The position numbers and the translations under genes are program-made. A stretch of 64,000 nucleotides of DNA from Planktosalinus lacus (GTDB lineage: Bacteria; Bacteroidota; Bacteroidia; Flavobacteriales; Flavobacteriaceae). Positions within the stretch are counted from its first letter, which is position 1; every line of letters starts with the position of its first letter. Location of the stretch: assembly GCF_014640155.1 (NCBI RefSeq), contig NZ_BMGK01000013.1:1-64000 (forward strand), given 5' to 3'. Of this stretch, positions 60,632 through 64,000 are shown in pieces. The notes beneath the pieces are model-generated. The model had not been told where the DNA came from. It saw only the letters and a program-made list of their open reading frames with translations, and did no database searches.

Positions 60632-61654
60632 TTATTTTTTATAATCTTTAGTGATAACATATTCGTCTTTATATATCTTTAAAACAACTAAAAATAAGCT
60701 TATCAAAAGGGGGCCAAAAATCAATCCAATAAAACCAAAGAGCGGTACACCAATAATCACCCCAATCAAAGTAATCAAGGGGTGAATGTCTGCCAGTTTT
60801 TTCTGAACAATCATTCTGAATAAATTATCAGTTGTTCCCACAACGATCAAGCCATACAAAAGAATTCCTATAGCTTGAGCATATTGTCCTGTAGAAAAAA
60901 GTAAAATAACCACCGGAACAATACCAATGGCTGTTCCCACAAACGGAATCATGGATCCTATAGCAGTTATCACAAACCAAAACCAAGGGTTTGGAACACC
61001 AAAAATAAAAAAACCCAGCAAAGCGACCAGTCCTTGGATAATTGCGATCAATGGAATTCCAATAGCATTTGATTTAACAACACTATCAACTTCTTTACCT
61101 ATTGTACTGATATTCTCTGGGCGCATTGGAAAATAAGTATAAATAGATTCAATAAACTGCTTCCTGTTCACCAGCATATAGTAAAGTAAAAAATATAATA
61201 TACTTAAGGCTATAAAGAGATTGAATGTGTTACCTAAAACACTTTGAAAATTATTTGAAACCCAGTTGGCAACCTCTTGTGAGTCAAAAGAAGAAAATAA
61301 TTGAATATTTAATTGATCTTCAACAATCGATAAGTTGTCTTTTATAATTGATATAAAAGTCTCTAATTTATTTAACGCATTTTTTACTTTGGTTGAAAGC
61401 ATAATAACAACCAAACCAATTGGTACTAAAATACCCACAAAAGATATAATCATAATAAATGCAGCTGCAACAGAAGGATACCATCCCCTCAAAACCAATT
61501 TTCGCATTGGTTTTTTAGATATTATATAAATGGTTATTGCCCCCAACAGCCCGCTCATAAAGGGTGCTAATTCTAGAAAAATGATAGCGCCTAAGGCGAT
61601 AATTAAAAACAGGGTAAAAATCTGTCTGATAATATCTTGATGAATGCGTTGCAT
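60632..61654 (-). CDS. AI-2E family transporter
   Basis: 340 residues, seven to eight membrane helices. The central F-F-I-F-G-V-P-N-P-W-F-W-F-V-I-T-A and F-V-G-T-A-I-G-I-V-P-V-V stretches and the C-terminal P-L-I-T-L-I-G-V-I-I-G motif are typical of AI-2E (PerM-like) transporters. Function is uncertain for the family (autoinducer or other small-molecule export). Follows the methyltransferase gene by 5 bp on the minus strand, so the two form an operon. Confidence 0.9.
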   Translation of the reverse strand: MQRIHQDIIRQIFTLFLIIALGAIIFLELAPFMSGLLGAITIYIISKKPMRKLVLRGWYPSVAAAFIMIISFVGILVPIGLVVIMLSTKVKNALNKLETFISIIKDNLSIVEDQLNIQLFSSFDSQEVANWVSNNFQSVLGNTFNLFIALSILYFLLYYMLVNRKQFIESIYTYFPMRPENISTIGKEVDSVVKSNAIGIPLIAIIQGLVALLGFFIFGVPNPWFWFVITAIGSMIPFVGTAIGIVPVVILLFSTGQYAQAIGILLYGLIVVGTTDNLFRMIVQKKLADIHPLITLIGVIIGVPLFGFIGLIFGPLLISLFLVVLKIYKDEYVITKDYKK

Positions 61655-61659
61655 AATTA

Positions 61660-63270
61660 TTATTCTTTTATATAATGAATGCTAACAGTTGCCAATTCAG
61701 AATTTGGATATTTTGAAAAAAACTTATTTTTACTTTTTAATCCAATATCACTTAAAACGTTTAAAAATACACTTAGTTCAACAATGTATTGATCTGAAAA
61801 ACCATGGGTAGCATCATATGCTGTGACAGCTGTTTTTCCAATATTTTTTGCTGCCAAACCGGGTGGAAGTGTATGAAGTTCAATAATTAATAACCCATGC
61901 TTCTTTATATAAGGCTCCCATTTATTAAAGTGTTCTTTTAAATTGAGTTCTACATCATTGTTATTTAATTTTTTTCCCCGAAAAGCAAAAGCCCCGGAAG
62001 ATTTACTGGATTTTTTTGTCGTAGATATTTTGGGATATGACCAAATTCTGTTGTGATCTAAAAAAGTCCTGACATTCAATAATTCGCCCAGAGGAATGGA
62101 GTAGTCTTCAAAAATAGTATTCTCCAGTTGCTCAGGGTTGCCGATATCTCCCCAAATCACTTTGGCCCAAATATCTGCATTTACAAGATTCGCTCTCGTT
62201 ACCTTTAACGCTTCTTTATTAAAATCTACACCCACCAAAAACAACGGGTGATTTTCAAGCATGGTTCCTCTCAGGGTGCGTTGTTCAATAACATCAAATA
62301 AGTGAATTAAAAATGCCCCGTTTCCACAGCCCATATCAAGAATCCCTTTGGGTTGTTCTTCTATGGGTTTATTGAAGAGTTTAATTATTATATCATCAAT
62401 TTGCCTGAAATAAGCTGTGTGTGCGCCGCCGCTTCCCCATACATTCATCACTCTGTCTACGTGAATTTCGGTTTTATTTTTTGAGTTTTCTCTCATAGAA
62501 GCATAATCACCAAACAATACATCTTCAATATTATTGAAAGTGGGAATATAAGAAACAGTAACTCCATAAGCAGTTGCTCTTTTCGCAAAAAACAATCCTT
62601 TATCAGTAAAAGTATAGGTGTTTTCCTTTTTTTCAAACCATTTTAAAAAAGTAAAAAAATCAAGAATTTTGCGAAAACTTTCTGGGTCTTCATGATACTC
62701 TTCAGCTCTAAAGGATGCCTCCATAAAATATTTATGAAAAAAACCATTCATTCCCAATGCTACTGTAAGTGGTCCAACTAGGGCTCCTTCAAGGTGTTTG
62801 TATATTTGTTCTTGAATTTCGTTGTGAAGCTTAGAATCAGATGAGTTAAATTTTATGGACTGAAATTCTTCAAGTATTTTTTGAATCTTGTAAAAATCTG
62901 CTGGATTGGATTCTTTAGGATGGAAATTTCTGGATAATTCTAAAAATTCAACGGCAAACCCATAGTAGTTAAAAAATGAAAATGCGGTTTTAGTTTTTTC
63001 ATTTAAAGAAATAGTAATTTCATTCGATGTATTATTCACTTCATATTCAAGCCAGCCTTGAGAAGCTAAGACTCTTAAAGCCACATTCAAATACCCTTCA
63101 TTTGCATTAAATAACTTTGATATTTCTGAAAGTTTATGCTCCTTTTTTGAAAGTATGTGCTTATGGATGCCTGTTATGAGAACTTGATGTGCAACCGGAG
63201 CAACAGCAATGCCGTCCAGGTGTCTGAAAAGTTCTTCTCTTAATTTTGTTTTGGCTTGTTGTGTTAACAT
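61660..63270 (-). CDS. Large SAM-dependent methyltransferase-like protein
   Basis: 536 residues. N-terminal winged-helix-like region (about 1-90) and a helical region, then a class I SAM domain with motif I L-D-M-G-C-G-N-G-A-F-L, D-F-N-K-E-A-L-K-V-T and a downstream I-I-E-L-H-T-L. It is much longer than a plain methyltransferase and recalls multidomain O-methyltransferases with a dimerisation domain, or the AprA-related group associated with polyketide loading. Substrate unknown. The C-terminal F-L-N-V-L-S and Y-P-N-S-E-L-A-T-V-S-I-H-Y are family-specific. Pairs with the AI-2E transporter. Confidence 0.7.
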   Translation of the reverse strand: MLTQQAKTKLREELFRHLDGIAVAPVAHQVLITGIHKHILSKKEHKLSEISKLFNANEGYLNVALRVLASQGWLEYEVNNTSNEITISLNEKTKTAFSFFNYYGFAVEFLELSRNFHPKESNPADFYKIQKILEEFQSIKFNSSDSKLHNEIQEQIYKHLEGALVGPLTVALGMNGFFHKYFMEASFRAEEYHEDPESFRKILDFFTFLKWFEKKENTYTFTDKGLFFAKRATAYGVTVSYIPTFNNIEDVLFGDYASMRENSKNKTEIHVDRVMNVWGSGGAHTAYFRQIDDIIIKLFNKPIEEQPKGILDMGCGNGAFLIHLFDVIEQRTLRGTMLENHPLFLVGVDFNKEALKVTRANLVNADIWAKVIWGDIGNPEQLENTIFEDYSIPLGELLNVRTFLDHNRIWSYPKISTTKKSSKSSGAFAFRGKKLNNNDVELNLKEHFNKWEPYIKKHGLLIIELHTLPPGLAAKNIGKTAVTAYDATHGFSDQYIVELSVFLNVLSDIGLKSKNKFFSKYPNSELATVSIHYIKE

Positions 63271-63342
63271 AATGAATGTACATTGTACTGTAAATATACA
63301 ATTTAGTAGGTTTGAAATTTGATATTTTATGAATTCAGTTAC

Positions 63343-63377
63343 AAAAAAAGCCCTGATTTTAATTGTCAGGGCTTTTT
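63343..63377. terminator. Bidirectional terminator
   Basis: Arms AAAAAAAGCCCTGA and TCAGGGCTTTTT around a short loop, with A-run and T-run on either side. It lies 18 bp beyond the stop of the minus-strand lipoprotein gene, which it would terminate; it is also just upstream of the methyltransferase gene. Confidence 0.85.
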
Positions 63378-63395
63378 AAAATATTTAAATTAATC

Positions 63396-63959
63396 TTATT
63401 CGTTACTTTCCCAGCCAATCATAAAAAACTTAATTTTTGCATCATCAGGGATGTCTGTTGCTTTAACTTCAGAGCCAAATTGATATTTGATGGCATCAGG
63501 CAATACTTCCTTGTCAATTGTAATGTATACATCAGTTCCTTCCAATGAAATTACAATCGATCTCATGGTATTTACAATTGATGAAATAGTGTACTTTTCT
63601 TTTACTTCCTTAAAAGTGCTGTTAATAGTCAGGCCATTTTCAGTTTTATACCGTTCATCAAAAACCTGAACGTTATTTATTCTTGCTTCCGGATCTTTAC
63701 TTTTTTGAGGCGTGATAAGCAGTAGTTTTTGACCTCCTTTTTCATAAATTTCAAATTGTTCCATATTGGACATTCTATTGGCTTCTTCCGGTATTTTCAC
63801 TAACGAATCGTTTTCAAAAATAGAATCCAATTGTCTGATCTTTGTTTCTTTGGTTATCGAGCCAATACCATTAGTGTTAATTAGAAAAGGGTCTTTATCT
63901 TCTTCACAGGCTGAAAAAAGTAAACTAATGATGCTTAAGGTTAAAAATGTTTTTTTCAT
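63396..63959 (-). CDS. Hypothetical surface lipoprotein
   Basis: 187 residues. Signal peptide with lipobox L-F-S-A-C, followed at once by E-E-D-K-D, an acidic stretch like the surface-export signal. The rest is a beta-rich domain with K-E-T-K-I-R-Q-L-D-S-I-F-E-N-D near the start and V-Y-I-T-I-D-K-E near the end. I do not recognise a family, though it has the style of DUF1131-like periplasmic proteins. The upstream 41 bp to the window end hold part of its promoter region. Confidence 0.75.
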   Translation of the reverse strand: MKKTFLTLSIISLLFSACEEDKDPFLINTNGIGSITKETKIRQLDSIFENDSLVKIPEEANRMSNMEQFEIYEKGGQKLLLITPQKSKDPEARINNVQVFDERYKTENGLTINSTFKEVKEKYTISSIVNTMRSIVISLEGTDVYITIDKEVLPDAIKYQFGSEVKATDIPDDAKIKFFMIGWESNE

Positions 63960-64000
63960 TTGTTTGTTTTAGTTGTTGTTATTTGATCATTTTACCCAAA

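Noticed and set aside
1-64000. tRNA, rRNA, transposase or integrase, phage genes
   Set aside because: None recognised by eye on either strand; a covariance-model search for tRNA would settle the first.

Overview
The window is a piece of a chromosome from a marine-type member of the Bacteroidota, most likely Flavobacteriia. Direct signs are the type IX secretion (T9SS) sorting domains of both kinds (a gliding-type C-terminal domain at 1-2928 and a Por_Secre_tail-type domain at 39531-42026), a PorP/SprF plus OmpA pair, the rpmB-rpmG-DUF4295-ftsY order, AT-rich DNA, little Shine-Dalgarno signal, and promoter-like TAnnTTTG boxes. No tRNA, rRNA, CRISPR array, transposase or integrase was seen.

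Layout. (1) 1-5873: a large secreted repeat protein cut by the window start, followed by its PorP/SprF partner and an OmpA-like lipid/peptidoglycan-side protein. (2) 5989-10868: idi, a PTPS-family enzyme, a peroxiredoxin, manA and an unusual MBOAT acyltransferase fused to an SGNH esterase domain. (3) 17797 down to 10883, minus strand: a polysaccharide ABC exporter (Wzm/Wzt type) with a methyltransferase, three sulfotransferase-domain proteins (one fused to a GT4 glycosyltransferase) and another GT4. (4) 17987-26626, plus strand, divergent from (3): a GT4-like protein, two more sulfotransferases, a proton antiporter, and then a compact four-gene cassette: acyl carrier protein, proline-type adenylation enzyme, prolyl-ACP-type dehydrogenase and flavin-dependent halogenase, closed by a small lipoprotein. 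(5) 31795 down to 26623, minus: a GT-C type membrane protein, a dolichol-phosphate-sugar-synthase-like GT2, a DUF2304 protein and a GT4. (6) 32039-63959: mostly ordinary core genes (abgT, a TonB-dependent receptor, recR, an E2 acyltransferase, dnaQ-like exonuclease, cinA, rpmB, rpmG, ftsY, rimO, ffh, folD), mixed with surface lipoproteins, a BLUF photoreceptor and glycosyltransferases.

The most interesting part is region (4) together with (3). The residues that set substrate choice in the adenylation enzyme can be read off as D-L-L-Y-L-A-L-V-C-K, the signature I know for the stand-alone proline-activating enzymes of pyrrole pathways (PltF type). With the carrier protein, dehydrogenase and halogenase beside it, the cassette is best read as making a halogenated pyrrole-2-carboxyl group held on a carrier protein. 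No polyketide synthase, thioesterase or classical pyrrole transferase is present in the window; instead the cassette sits inside a dense sulfotransferase/glycosyltransferase/ABC-export locus (five sulfotransferase domains within about 9 kb). Whether the halopyrrole decorates a sulfated surface glycan, or is a free small molecule, cannot be decided from sequence alone.

Many start sites were chosen by hand: several open frames extend upstream of the real ATG or GTG, and those were trimmed.
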